A DNA stretch of 64,000 nt, from the NCBI RefSeq assembly GCF_000240165.1, contig NC_017586.1, positions 5,779,228 through 5,843,227 on the forward strand, given 5' to 3'. A program made the translations under genes and the position numbers. Below are positions 52,329 to 60,445 of this stretch, one piece after another; positions within the stretch are counted from its first letter, which is position 1; each line of letters opens with the position of its first letter. Under the pieces are notes generated by a model that saw only the letters and a list, made by a program, of their open reading frames with translations, had not been told where the DNA came from and did not search any database. This DNA comes from Streptantibioticus cattleyicolor NRRL 8057 = DSM 46488. Its GTDB lineage: Bacteria; Actinomycetota; Actinomycetes; Streptomycetales; Streptomycetaceae.

Positions 52329-52871
52329 TTGACCGTGAAGATCGCCTTTCTCGTGGCCCCCGAGGGCGTGGAGCAGGTCGAACTCACCGAACCCTGGCGG
52401 GCGGTCGCCGAAGCGGGCGGCACCCCACGGCTGGTCTCCACCGACAGCGGCAAGGTGCAGGGGTACAACCACCTGGACAAGGCCGACACCTTCCCCGTCG
52501 ACCAGACGGTGGCCGAGGCCACGGTGGACGAGTACGACGGGCTGGTGCTGCCCGGCGGCGTCGCCAACCCCGACTTCCTGCGGATGGACGCCAAGGCGGT
52601 GGCGTTCACCAAGGGGTTCTTCGACGCGGGCAAGCCGGTGGCCGCCATCTGCCACGGGCCGTGGACGCTGGTCGAGGCCGACGTGGTACGCGGCCGTACC
52701 CTCACCTCGTGGCCCAGCCTGCGCACCGACATCCGCAACGCGGGCGGCACCTGGGTGGACGAGCAGGTCAAGGTGTGCACCGGCGGCCCCAACACCCTGG
52801 TCACCAGCCGCAAGCCGGACGATCTGAAGGCGTTCTGCGCGGCGGCGCTGGAGGCGTTCGGCGCCACCTGA
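52329..52871 (+). CDS. DJ-1/PfpI-family protein
   Basis: A 180-residue glutamine-amidotransferase-like protein of the PfpI/DJ-1 family. The nucleophile elbow is VAAICHGPWTLVEADVVRGRTLTSWPS with Cys followed by His; a conserved Glu lies in the N-terminal VAPEGVEQVELTEPW. Relatives act as peptidases or glyoxal/deglycation stress enzymes. AAGGA lies five bases before TTG 52329 (LTVKIAFLVA); GTG 52335 is the alternative. Followed by a very strong terminator. Confidence 0.88.
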   Translation: MTVKIAFLVAPEGVEQVELTEPWRAVAEAGGTPRLVSTDSGKVQGYNHLDKADTFPVDQTVAEATVDEYDGLVLPGGVANPDFLRMDAKAVAFTKGFFDAGKPVAAICHGPWTLVEADVVRGRTLTSWPSLRTDIRNAGGTWVDEQVKVCTGGPNTLVTSRKPDDLKAFCAAALEAFGAT

Positions 52872-52891
52872 CGCGATTGTCTTCATGTCGT

Positions 52892-52934
52892 CGCGGTGTG
52901 GTCCGCCGGGACGTCCCCGGCGGACCACACCGCG
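52892..52934. terminator. 19-bp bidirectional terminator
   Basis: CGCGGTGTGGTCCGCCGGG (52892-52910), loop ACGTC, CCCGGCGGACCACACCGCG (52916-52934): perfect 19-bp stem between the convergent PfpI and F420-oxidoreductase genes, the longest hairpin in the window. Confidence 0.93.
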
Positions 52935-52944
52935 TCCGGTCACC

Positions 52945-53910
52945 TCACAACTCGCGCAGCGCGGGCAGCAGCACCTTCTCCGACCAGTCCAGGAACGGCT
53001 GTTGGGCGTCGCCGCCCACCTGGACCAAGGCCACCTCGGTGAACCCGGCCTCCACGTACGGGCGTACCGCCGCGACGAAGTCGTCCACGTTGTCCCCGCA
53101 CGGGATGGAGTCGGCCACGTCCTCCTCGCGCACGAACTGCGTGGCGCCGGCGAACGAAGCCGGGCCCGGCAGCTCGGAGTTGACCTTCCAGCCGCCGCCG
53201 AACCAGCGGAACTGGTCGTGCGCCCGCCGCACCGCCGCCCCCCGGTCGGGGTCGTAGCACACCGGCAACTGGCCCACCCGCGGCTTGCCCGCACCGCCGT
53301 GCCGGTCGAAGGCGTCCAGCAACTCCGCCTTGGGCTCCACCGCGATCACCAGATCGGCCAGGTGCCCGGCGAGCCGGCACGACACCGGACCGGAGACCGC
53401 CACCCCGATCGGCGGCGGCTCGTCGGGCACGTCCCACAACTTCGCCTGCTCGACGTCGAAGTGGGTGCCGTGATACGTCACGTACTCGCCGGTGAACAGC
53501 TCACGGATGATCTCCACCGCCTCGCCCAGCATCTCCAGCCGGACCCCGGCGGTGGGCCAACCATGGCCGACCACATGCTCGTTGAGGTTCTCCCCGGACC
53601 CCAGCCCCAGCCGGAAGCGCCCCTGCGACAGCAACCCCACCGTCGCCGCCTTCTGCGCCACCACCGCCGGGTGATACCGCACGGTCGGGCACGTCACATA
53701 CGTCATCAACGGTATCCGCGACGTCGCCTGCGCGGCCGCCCCCAGCACACTCCACGCGTACGGCGCGTGCCCCTGCGAGTCCAGCCACGGAAAGTAGTGG
53801 TCCGAGGTGACGGAGAAGTCGAACCCGACCTGCTCGGCGCGGACCACGTCCTCCACGAGCTGCCGCGGTCCGGCGTGTTCGGTCATCATCGTGTAGCCGA
53901 TTCGCACCAT
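52945..53910 (-). CDS. LLM-class F420-type oxidoreductase
   Basis: A 321-residue luciferase-like TIM-barrel protein of the subgroup related to F420-dependent glucose-6-phosphate dehydrogenase. It shows VRIGYTMMTEHAGPRQLVEDVVRAEQVGFDFSVTSDHYFPWLDSQGHAPYAWSVLGAAAQAT, then MTYVTCPTVRYHPAVVAQKAATVGLLSQGRFRLGLGSGENLNEHV, with the deazaflavin-binding pattern typical of the family. It likely uses cofactor F420 to oxidise or reduce an unknown substrate. ATG at 53910; the open frame upstream is Arg/Pro-rich and not credible. Confidence 0.9.
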   Translation of the reverse strand: MVRIGYTMMTEHAGPRQLVEDVVRAEQVGFDFSVTSDHYFPWLDSQGHAPYAWSVLGAAAQATSRIPLMTYVTCPTVRYHPAVVAQKAATVGLLSQGRFRLGLGSGENLNEHVVGHGWPTAGVRLEMLGEAVEIIRELFTGEYVTYHGTHFDVEQAKLWDVPDEPPPIGVAVSGPVSCRLAGHLADLVIAVEPKAELLDAFDRHGGAGKPRVGQLPVCYDPDRGAAVRRAHDQFRWFGGGWKVNSELPGPASFAGATQFVREEDVADSIPCGDNVDDFVAAVRPYVEAGFTEVALVQVGGDAQQPFLDWSEKVLLPALREL

Positions 53911-54493
53911 GCGCCCCGAGTGCCCGTCGCCACCCCGGAAAAACCCGCCGGTCCGGCGGGGTCCCGCCCCGTCGCGGGGGGGCGCGCTTGAGTCGAGGTC
54001 GGCCTCCTCGGGGGTGGCGCTGCCGTGTGGGCGGCTCGGGGGGCCGCCGGGTGGGGGTTCGGAGTGTGTGTCGGCGCGGGCTGGGCGGTGCGGTTCCGTG
54101 CGGGTACCTGTGGGTGGCTTCGTGTGGTGTGAGGGGGGGACTCCCGGTGGGCCCCGTCGGGCGTTGCGGTGGCGGGGCGGGTGCCCGTGGGCGCGCGGTG
54201 CGGGCTTGGGCGGTGGCTTCGCGCGTGCGGTCCGGGTGCCATGGGCCGGCCTGGGCTTCGGGCGTGCGCCGGAATGGCGTCGTGTGGTCCGGGTTCCCCG
54301 TGGGCGGCTCCCGAGTGGTGCGGAGCGCACCCGGTCGGGCCCGCGCCGGGGTGGCGGACGCGGCTGCGCGGGGCGGCACGGTCGCCTCCGGCGGGGCGGG
54401 AGACGGTCCGCCGCGCGGACGGGGGGCGCATGGCGGAGGCTGGACGGGGTAGGCGGAATGGCCGGTCCCGCCCCTCGTCGCTGGGAGGTCACG
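53911..54493. other. 583-bp G-skewed gap
   Basis: No supported gene. The plus strand is strongly G over C (for example 34 G against 14 C in 54121-54180) with many GGTG and GGG runs, and the frames translate to Arg/Pro/Gly-rich junk on either strand. The promoter of the minus-strand oxidoreductase should lie at its left edge, that of the Pro-rich gene at its right. Confidence 0.5.
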
Positions 54494-54853
54494 ATGTGCT
54501 GTCCGTCAGAGACGCTTTCGTCGGCGCGCGGGTACGCGCCGGCGGTCGCGTCGTCGCCGACCGAGCCGGGCGAGCCCGCGCCGGGCCCCGGGCCCGTGCC
54601 CGTTCCGGATCCTGATCCCGTGCCGGAGCCGGATCCGGGGCCTTCGCCGGGCCCGGGGCCGGCGCCGCAGCCTCGGCCGGTGCCGGAGCCGCCGCCGAAT
54701 CCGTTGCCGGGGCCCGCGCCGCGTCCCGTGCCGACGCCGCCGCCGGGACCTGGGCCATTGCCGGTGCCGGATCCGGTGCCGTCGCCGCCGGGACCGGGGC
54801 CGTTGCCGGAACCCGAGCCGGAGCCGATCCCCGACCCCGGGCCGTTGCGGTGA
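54494..54853 (+). CDS. Proline-rich small protein
   Basis: A 119-residue protein starting MCCPSETLSSARGYAPAVASSP. From about residue 24 almost every second residue is proline, in PxPxP blocks with Gly, Val, Asp and Glu (GPGPVPVPDPDPVPEPDP and similar). No signal peptide or membrane segment. GGAGG five bases before ATG 54494 is an excellent ribosome site, arguing for real translation. A polyproline tract would need elongation factor P. It ends four bases before the damaged DUF1275 gene. Function unknown; coding status is likely but not certain. Confidence 0.55.
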   Translation: MCCPSETLSSARGYAPAVASSPTEPGEPAPGPGPVPVPDPDPVPEPDPGPSPGPGPAPQPRPVPEPPPNPLPGPAPRPVPTPPPGPGPLPVPDPVPSPPGPGPLPEPEPEPIPDPGPLR

Positions 54854-54857
54854 TCCG

Positions 54858-55534
54858 GTGGGGGACGAGCGGGGTAGCACCGACCAGGTGACCGTGGTGC
54901 TGCTGGCGGCGGCCTCCGGCGGGGTGGACGCCCTCGCCTTCACCACGCTCGGCCACGTCTTCGCCGGGGTGATGACCGGCAACCTCGCGCTGCTGGGGAT
55001 CGCGGTGGGCCCGTACGCCCGGCGGACGTCGGGGCGCCGCTGCTGGCGCTCGCCGGGTTCACCACCGGCAACCTCGGCGCCGGGCGGCTGTGCCGTACCG
55101 GACCCTGGCCCCGCCGGGTGCCGGCCTGCCTGGGCGGCGAGGTGGCGCTGCTGGCCGTGGCGACGGGGCTGTGGGCCGCCTGCGGCGGGGCGCCCGGGGG
55201 TGCGGCGCGCCGGGTGCTGCTGGTGCTGGCGGCGCTGGCGATGGGCGTCCAGTCCGGGGCCATGCTCGCGGCGAGCCCGGCGCTGCGGCCGTCGACGTAT
55301 CTGACCGGCACCCTCGCCACGTTCCTCATGCGCGGCGCCGGCGGCCTCCAGGGCACCGCCGACCGCTGGGTCCCGGTACGGCTGCTCGCCCTGGCCGCCG
55401 GGGCCGCAGCGACCGCCGCCGTCCGCCACGCCGCACCCGCCTGGGCCGCCGCGCTGCCGTCCGCCACCGTCGCGGCCGGCCTGCTCACCGCCCTCCCGCG
55501 CCGACGGATGAACCCCCGCGAACCGGGCACGTGA
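54858..55534 (+). pseudogene. DUF1275 (YoaK-like) membrane protein, frameshifted
   Basis: Two reading frames together give one DUF1275 protein of about 225 residues. Frame one (from GTG 54858) reads VTVVLLAAASGGVDALAFTTLGHVFAGVMTGNLALLGIA, the conserved N-terminus; frame two resumes as GAPLLALAGFTTGNLGAG and continues VALLAVATGLWAACGG, MGVQSGAMLAAS, TYLTGTLATFL to the stop at 55534. The switch lies near 55021-55028 (CGGCGGACGTCGGGGCG); insertion of one G there would restore RRDVGAPLL. It is either a genuine one-base deletion or a sequencing error. Family function unknown. Confidence 0.82.
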
Positions 55535-55565
55535 CCACTGCACCCGGGCACCGAGGAGGACCACC

Positions 55566-56963
55566 ATGGCCATCGCGACCGTCAACCCCGCGACCGGCGA
55601 GACCGTCAAGACCTTCGAGCCGTTCGGCCCGGACGAGATCGAGCGGCGGGTGGCCCGCGCCGAGGCCGCCTTCCGCCAGTGGCGCACCACCGACTTCGCC
55701 TCCCGCGCCGCCCTGCTGGAAGCCGCCGCGGACCTGCTGGAGAAGGAGCAGGACGAGATCGCCCGCACGATGACCACCGAGATGGGCAAGACCCTGGCGG
55801 CGGCCACCGCCGAGGCGGCCAAGTGCGTCAAGGCGATGCGCTGGTACGCCCGCAACGCCGAACGGCTCCTCGCCGACGAACTCCCCTCGGCCGCCGACGT
55901 CGCCGACTCCGGCGGCTCCCGCGCCTACGTCCGCTACCGCCCGCTCGGCGTGGTGCTCGCCGTCATGCCGTGGAACTTCCCGCTGTGGCAGGTGGTGCGG
56001 TTCGCCGCCCCCGCGCTGATGGCCGGCAACACCGGACTGCTCAAGCACGCCTCCAACGTGCCGCAGACCGCGCTCTACCTCGGCGACCTCTTCCGCCGCG
56101 CCGGCTACCCGGACGGCTGCTTCCAGACCCTGCTGATCGGCACCGACGCCGTGGCCGGCCTGCTGCGTGACCCCCGGATCGCCGCCGCCACCCTCACCGG
56201 CAGCGAACCGGCGGGCCGCTCGGTGGCCTCCATCGCCGGCGACGAGGTGAAGAAGACCGTGCTCGAACTGGGCGGCAGCGACCCGTTCATCGTGATGCCC
56301 TCGGTCGCCGGCGACCTCGACCGCGCGGTACGCACCGCGGTCACCGCCCGGGTGCAGAACAACGGCCAGTCGTGCATCGCCGCCAAGCGGTTCATCGTCC
56401 ACCGCGACGTCTACGACGACTTCGCCGCCCGGTTCACCGAGGCCATGGGGGCGCTGACGGTCGGCGATCCGATGGCGTCCACCACGGACGTCGGCCCGGT
56501 GGCCACCGAGAAGGGCCGGACCGACCTGGAGGACCTGGTGGCCGACGCGACCGCGCACGGGGCCCGGGTGCTGTGCGGCGGCCGGCGCCCGCAGGAACTC
56601 ACGGCCGGCTGGTACTACCGGCCCACCGTGCTCTCCGGGATCACCGGGGAGATGCGGATCCACCGGGAGGAGGCCTTCGGCCCGGTCGCCACGGTCTACC
56701 GGGTGGACGACGCCGACCAGGCCGTCCGCCTCGCCAACGACTCGCCGTTCGGCCTCAGTTCCAACGTGTGGACGCACGACGAGGACGAGCAGCGCCGCTT
56801 CGTCCGCGACATCGAGGCCGGCGGCGTCTACTTCAACGGCATGACCGCCTCCCACCCCGCGATGCCCTTCGGCGGCGTCAAACGCTCCGGCTACGGACGC
56901 GAGCTGTCCGGCCACGGCATCCGCGAGTTCTGCAACGTGACCACCGTCTGGTACGGCGCCTGA
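55566..56963 (+). CDS. gabD: Succinate-semialdehyde dehydrogenase type ALDH
   Basis: A 465-residue aldehyde dehydrogenase resembling NADP-dependent succinate-semialdehyde dehydrogenases. Key motifs: LGVVLAVMPWNFPLWQVVRFAAPALMAGNTGLLKHASNVP, TLTGSEPAGRSVA, VLELGGSDPFIVMPS (base Glu), NNGQSCIAAKRFIVHRDVYDDF (nucleophile Cys), EEAFGPVATVYRV. The compact length and the missing N-terminal extension fit the GabD/Sad group. GAGGAGG lies seven bases before ATG 55566. No GABA transaminase is adjacent, so the substrate is inferred from resemblance only. Confidence 0.88.
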   Translation: MAIATVNPATGETVKTFEPFGPDEIERRVARAEAAFRQWRTTDFASRAALLEAAADLLEKEQDEIARTMTTEMGKTLAAATAEAAKCVKAMRWYARNAERLLADELPSAADVADSGGSRAYVRYRPLGVVLAVMPWNFPLWQVVRFAAPALMAGNTGLLKHASNVPQTALYLGDLFRRAGYPDGCFQTLLIGTDAVAGLLRDPRIAAATLTGSEPAGRSVASIAGDEVKKTVLELGGSDPFIVMPSVAGDLDRAVRTAVTARVQNNGQSCIAAKRFIVHRDVYDDFAARFTEAMGALTVGDPMASTTDVGPVATEKGRTDLEDLVADATAHGARVLCGGRRPQELTAGWYYRPTVLSGITGEMRIHREEAFGPVATVYRVDDADQAVRLANDSPFGLSSNVWTHDEDEQRRFVRDIEAGGVYFNGMTASHPAMPFGGVKRSGYGRELSGHGIREFCNVTTVWYGA

Positions 56964-56983
56964 CACGCGCGGGGGAGGACGCG

Positions 56984-57331
56984 ATGGAACTGGCCATGGT
57001 GCTCGACTGCGCCGACCCCGAGCGGCTGGCCGCCTTCTGGGCCGGCGCCCTCGGCTACCGGCGCACCGGCGGCGACCCGCCCTACGTGGGCCTCGCCGAC
57101 CCCGCGGGCCGCCGGCCCGACCTGCTGCTCCAGCGGGTGCCGGAACCCCGGTCGGGCAAGAACCGGATGCACCTCGACCTGCGGGTCGACGCCCTCCAGC
57201 CGCACCTCGACCGGCTGCTGGCCGACGGCGCCCGTCGGCTGCGCGGCCCGTTCGACGACCGCGGCTGGCTGACCGCCGTCCTCGCCGACCCGGAGGGCAA
57301 CGAGTTCTGCCTCATCGTGCCGCCGCGCTGA
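56984..57331 (+). CDS. VOC/glyoxalase-like protein
   Basis: A 115-residue single-domain vicinal-oxygen-chelate protein: MELAMVLDCADPERLAAFWAGALGYRR at the start, NRMHLDLRVDALQPHLDRLLADGARRL in the middle and VLADPEGNEFCLIVPP at the end, the usual Glyoxalase_6 pattern with His and Glu metal positions. GGGGGAGG lies a few bases before ATG 56984, 20 bp after the dehydrogenase stop, so the two may be cotranscribed. Ligand unknown. Confidence 0.86.
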   Translation: MELAMVLDCADPERLAAFWAGALGYRRTGGDPPYVGLADPAGRRPDLLLQRVPEPRSGKNRMHLDLRVDALQPHLDRLLADGARRLRGPFDDRGWLTAVLADPEGNEFCLIVPPR

Positions 57332-57340
57332 CGGCTCCGT

Positions 57341-57982
57341 TCAGGCGGTGGCCTCCGGCGGGGTCTGGAGCACCAGCGGACGCACGTTCCACGAGGCGAT
57401 GGCGGGGTGCCCGTGCTCGGTGCCCAGCCGGCTCACCGAGGCGGTGTCCAGCCGGAAGAGCGCCCCGGAGGAGGCCGGCAGCCCCAGCCGGCGGGCCGCC
57501 AGCGCCCGGAAGAAGTGCGCGTGGCCGACGAGCACCACGTCACCGCCCTCACCGTCCAGGTCGGCGTCCCGCAGCGCCGCGTCCACCAGCTTCAGCACCC
57601 GGTCGGCGCGCTCGCCGACCTGCTCCGGCGACTCCCCGGGGTGCTCGGCGGGGCCCGCGGCCACCCCGTGCCGCCACAGGTCCCAGTCGGGCCGGGTGCG
57701 GTGGATCTCCACGGTGGTCACCCCCTCGTAGCCGCCGTAGTCCCACTCGTGCAGATCGGGCTCGACCACCGGGGTGCCCAGGCCCGCCAGGTCCGCGGTG
57801 CGCAGCGCCCGGGCCATCGGGCTGGACATGGTCACGGCGATCCGCCGCCGGGCCAGCAACGGGCGCAGCGCCCGCGCCTGTTCCTCACCCTTGGCGGTCA
57901 GCGGCAGGTCGGTCCAGCTGGTGTGTTTCATGGTCCGGCTCCACTCGGTCTCGCCGTGCCTGACCAGGATCAACTCGCCCAT
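57341..57982 (-). CDS. Histidine phosphatase family protein
   Basis: A 213-residue phosphoglycerate-mutase-like phosphatase. The phospho-acceptor motif is ILVRHGETEWS near the N-terminus; the second Arg region is MSSPMARALRTADLAG, the acid is in HEWDYGGYEGVTT, and the second His is in VVLVGHAHFFRALAAR. Substrates range from sugar phosphates to nucleotides and cannot be assigned here. ATG at 57982. Convergent with the VOC gene, nine bases apart. Confidence 0.92.
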   Translation of the reverse strand: MGELILVRHGETEWSRTMKHTSWTDLPLTAKGEEQARALRPLLARRRIAVTMSSPMARALRTADLAGLGTPVVEPDLHEWDYGGYEGVTTVEIHRTRPDWDLWRHGVAAGPAEHPGESPEQVGERADRVLKLVDAALRDADLDGEGGDVVLVGHAHFFRALAARRLGLPASSGALFRLDTASVSRLGTEHGHPAIASWNVRPLVLQTPPEATA

Positions 57983-58175
57983 GTCCTAACCCACGTCCCT
58001 CATCGGTGCCCGGCGGCGCGCCCGGTGGGCGGCGCCGTCGGACGGTTACCAGGTGCACCCCCCATCTTGCGCCCGGCCCCTCCGGGCGGCGCACGCCGGG
58101 TGCGTACCCCGGCGCGCTGACGCAGGATGGGGGCGGCGTCGTACGCCGCACGGGCGAGCATCGGGAGGCCGGATC

Positions 58176-59636
58176 GTGACAGCCGCAACGGACGCGACGA
58201 GGGGCGGGACGGCCGGGGAGTACGACGTGATCGTGCTCGGCGCCGGACCCACCGGCGAGAACCTCGCCGACCGCACCCGGGCCGCGGGGCTCACCACGGT
58301 GGTGGTGGAGAGCGAACTCGTCGGCGGCGAGTGCTCCTACTGGGCCTGCATGCCCAGCAAGGCCCTGCTGCGCCCGGTGATCGCCCACGCCGACGCCCGT
58401 CGCGCCCCCGGCGCCCGCGAGGCGGTCCGCGGCGGCCTCGACGCCCCGGCCGTCCTCGCCCACCGCGACGCGTTCGCCTCGCACTGGCGCGACGACGGGC
58501 AGGTGGCGTGGCTGGAGTCGGCCGGCATCGAGCTGGTGCGCGGCCACGGACGGCTCGCCGGGGAACGCCGGGTCGAGGTGCGCGGGGCGGACGGGACGCC
58601 GCGTACCCTCACCGCCCGGCACGCGGTGGCGGTCTGCACCGGCAGCCGCGCCGCCCTGCCCGACCTGCCCGGGATCGACCGGGCACGCCCGTGGACCAGC
58701 CGGGAGGCCACCTCGGCCAAGGAGGTCCCCGGCCGGCTGATCGTGGTCGGCGGCGGTGTGGTGGCGGTCGAGATGGCCACCGCCTGGCGGGCGCTCGGCG
58801 CCCAGGTGACCGTCCTGGTCCGCGGCGGCCGGCTGCTGGAGCGGATGGAGCCGTTCGCCGGTGAGCTGGTCACCGGGTCGCTGGCGCGCGGCGGGGTCAC
58901 CGTGCGCTTCGGCGCCCCCGTCACCGCGGTGCGCCGCGACCGTACGGACGGGCCCGTGGTCGTCACCGTCGAGGGCGGCCACGAGTTCATCGGCGACGAG
59001 GTGCTCTTCGCCACCGGACGGGCACCGCGCACCGACGACCTGGGCCTGGAGAGCGTGGGGCTGACCGCCGGCCGCCCGCTGGAGGTGGACGACACCTGCC
59101 GGGTGACCGCGGTCGCCGGCGGCTGGCTCTACGCCGCCGGCGACGTCAACCACCGCGCCCTGCTGACCCACATGGGCAAGTACCAGGCCCGGATCGCCGG
59201 CGCCGCCATCGCCGCCCGGGCCAAGGGCGAGCCGCTGGACACCGCGTCCTGGGGGCGCCACGCGGCCACCGCCGACACCGCCGCGGTGCCCCAGGTGGTC
59301 TTCACCGACCCCGAGGTGGCCTCGGTGGGCCTCACCGCCGAGGCGGCCGAGCGCGCCGGCCACCGGGTGCGCGCCGTCGACCACGACCTCGGCCAGGTGG
59401 CCGGCGCCGCCCTGTACGCCGACGGCTACCAGGGCCGGGCCCGCATGGTGGTCGACGAGGACGCCGGCCACCTGCTCGGCGTCACCTTCGCCGGCCCCGG
59501 CGTCGGCGAACTGCTCCACTCCGCCACCGTCGCCGTGGCCGCCCGCGTCCCGCTGGACCGGCTCTGGCACGCGGTGCCGGCGTACCCGACCATCAGCGAG
59601 GTGTGGCTGCGCCTGCTGGAGGCGTACCGCGGCTGA
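58176..59636 (+). CDS. Flavin disulfide reductase family protein
   Basis: A 486-residue FAD/NAD(P) oxidoreductase of the lipoamide dehydrogenase/mercuric reductase class. It has the FAD motif [21 protein letters not shown], the redox pair C53-x4-C58 in [16 protein letters not shown], an NAD(P) motif [21 protein letters not shown], and a second FAD motif [23 protein letters not shown]. In the C-terminal dimer motif the catalytic His of HPTxSE enzymes is replaced: [19 protein letters not shown] 58176 follows GGGAGG. Substrate unknown; not a standard Lpd because of the missing His. Confidence 0.88.
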   Translation: MTAATDATRGGTAGEYDVIVLGAGPTGENLADRTRAAGLTTVVVESELVGGECSYWACMPSKALLRPVIAHADARRAPGAREAVRGGLDAPAVLAHRDAFASHWRDDGQVAWLESAGIELVRGHGRLAGERRVEVRGADGTPRTLTARHAVAVCTGSRAALPDLPGIDRARPWTSREATSAKEVPGRLIVVGGGVVAVEMATAWRALGAQVTVLVRGGRLLERMEPFAGELVTGSLARGGVTVRFGAPVTAVRRDRTDGPVVVTVEGGHEFIGDEVLFATGRAPRTDDLGLESVGLTAGRPLEVDDTCRVTAVAGGWLYAAGDVNHRALLTHMGKYQARIAGAAIAARAKGEPLDTASWGRHAATADTAAVPQVVFTDPEVASVGLTAEAAERAGHRVRAVDHDLGQVAGAALYADGYQGRARMVVDEDAGHLLGVTFAGPGVGELLHSATVAVAARVPLDRLWHAVPAYPTISEVWLRLLEAYRG

Positions 59637-59696
59637 CGGCGCGGTACGCCTTCGGGACGGCCGCGCCCGGGCGGAGGCAGCGGGCCCTGCCGCAGG

Positions 59697-60332
59697 CTAC
59701 GACGCGGGCTGGCGGGCGGTCAGGCCGGTCAGGAGGCGGTCGAGTACGGCGCCGGCTTCCCGGCGGGCCTCCTCGTGGTCGTCGGCCCGGGCGATGTACA
59801 AGCTGGCCTCGGAGATCAGCGCGGCCAGCATCCGGGTCAGCGGGCGCACCGGCAGCGGGTCGACCCGGCCCTCCGCGATCGCCTCGGTCAGCGCCTCGGC
59901 GAGCAGCCCGTAGCCGTGCCGTTCGACCAGCGCGTCCCAGGCGCTGTGGCCCAGCACGGCGGGCCCCTCGATCAGCACGATCCGCTGGAAGTCGGGGTCG
60001 GTGCACGCGTCCAGGAACGACTGGAAGCCGGTGCGCAGCAGCTGCCAGGCGTCGCCGGGGTGCTCCTCGGCGCGCCGCACCTCCTGCTCGACCAGGCGCT
60101 CGGCCATCTCCTGCGCGCATTCGGCCATCACCGCGCGGAACAGGTCGGCCTTGTCGCGGAAGTGGTGGTAGAGCGCACCGCGGGTGACCCGGGCCGCGGT
60201 GACGATGTCCTCGGTGCCGGTGGCCGCGTAGCCGCGGTCGGCGAAGAGGCGTCGGGCCGCCGAGAGCAGGGCCCGGCGGGTGTCGGTCACATGTTCGGCG
60301 CGGCGGCTGCTGGGCAAGTGTGGCACGGTCAT
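59697..60332 (-). CDS. TetR-family regulator
   Basis: A 211-residue TetR regulator. The HTH reads ALLSAARRLFADRGYAATGTEDIVTAARVTRGALYHHFRDKADLFRAVM; the C-terminal domain (WQLLRTGFQSFLDACTDPDFQRIVLIEGPAVLG) belongs to a common actinobacterial ligand-binding type. ATG 60332 is chosen; the longer open frame would read through the operator. It is divergent from the radical SAM gene hpnH, and a perfect 15-bp palindrome lies between them, so it most likely represses both. Confidence 0.92.
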   Translation of the reverse strand: MTVPHLPSSRRAEHVTDTRRALLSAARRLFADRGYAATGTEDIVTAARVTRGALYHHFRDKADLFRAVMAECAQEMAERLVEQEVRRAEEHPGDAWQLLRTGFQSFLDACTDPDFQRIVLIEGPAVLGHSAWDALVERHGYGLLAEALTEAIAEGRVDPLPVRPLTRMLAALISEASLYIARADDHEEARREAGAVLDRLLTGLTARQPAS

Positions 60333-60347
60333 ACATACATCCTGTTC

Positions 60348-60362
60348 CATACAGACTGTATG
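60348..60362. promoter_or_regulatory. TetR operator CATACAG-A-CTGTATG
   Basis: A perfect 7+1+7 palindrome 16 bp upstream of the TetR start and about 85 bp upstream of hpnH, in the only AT-rich part of the gap; ATACAT repeats adjoin it. Position and symmetry fit a TetR binding site overlapping both promoters. Confidence 0.75.
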
Positions 60363-60445
60363 TTGGAAGGGAGGCCGGGGTCCGTGCCACGGGTTACCGC
60401 CGCACGGCACCGGAAACGAAGGGCTCGGGAACGGAGACATCGACC

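Noticed and set aside
53911-54493. Plus- and minus-strand frames in the G-skewed gap as genes
   Set aside because: Translations are Arg/Gly/Pro-rich without domains or ribosome sites, and appear on both strands.
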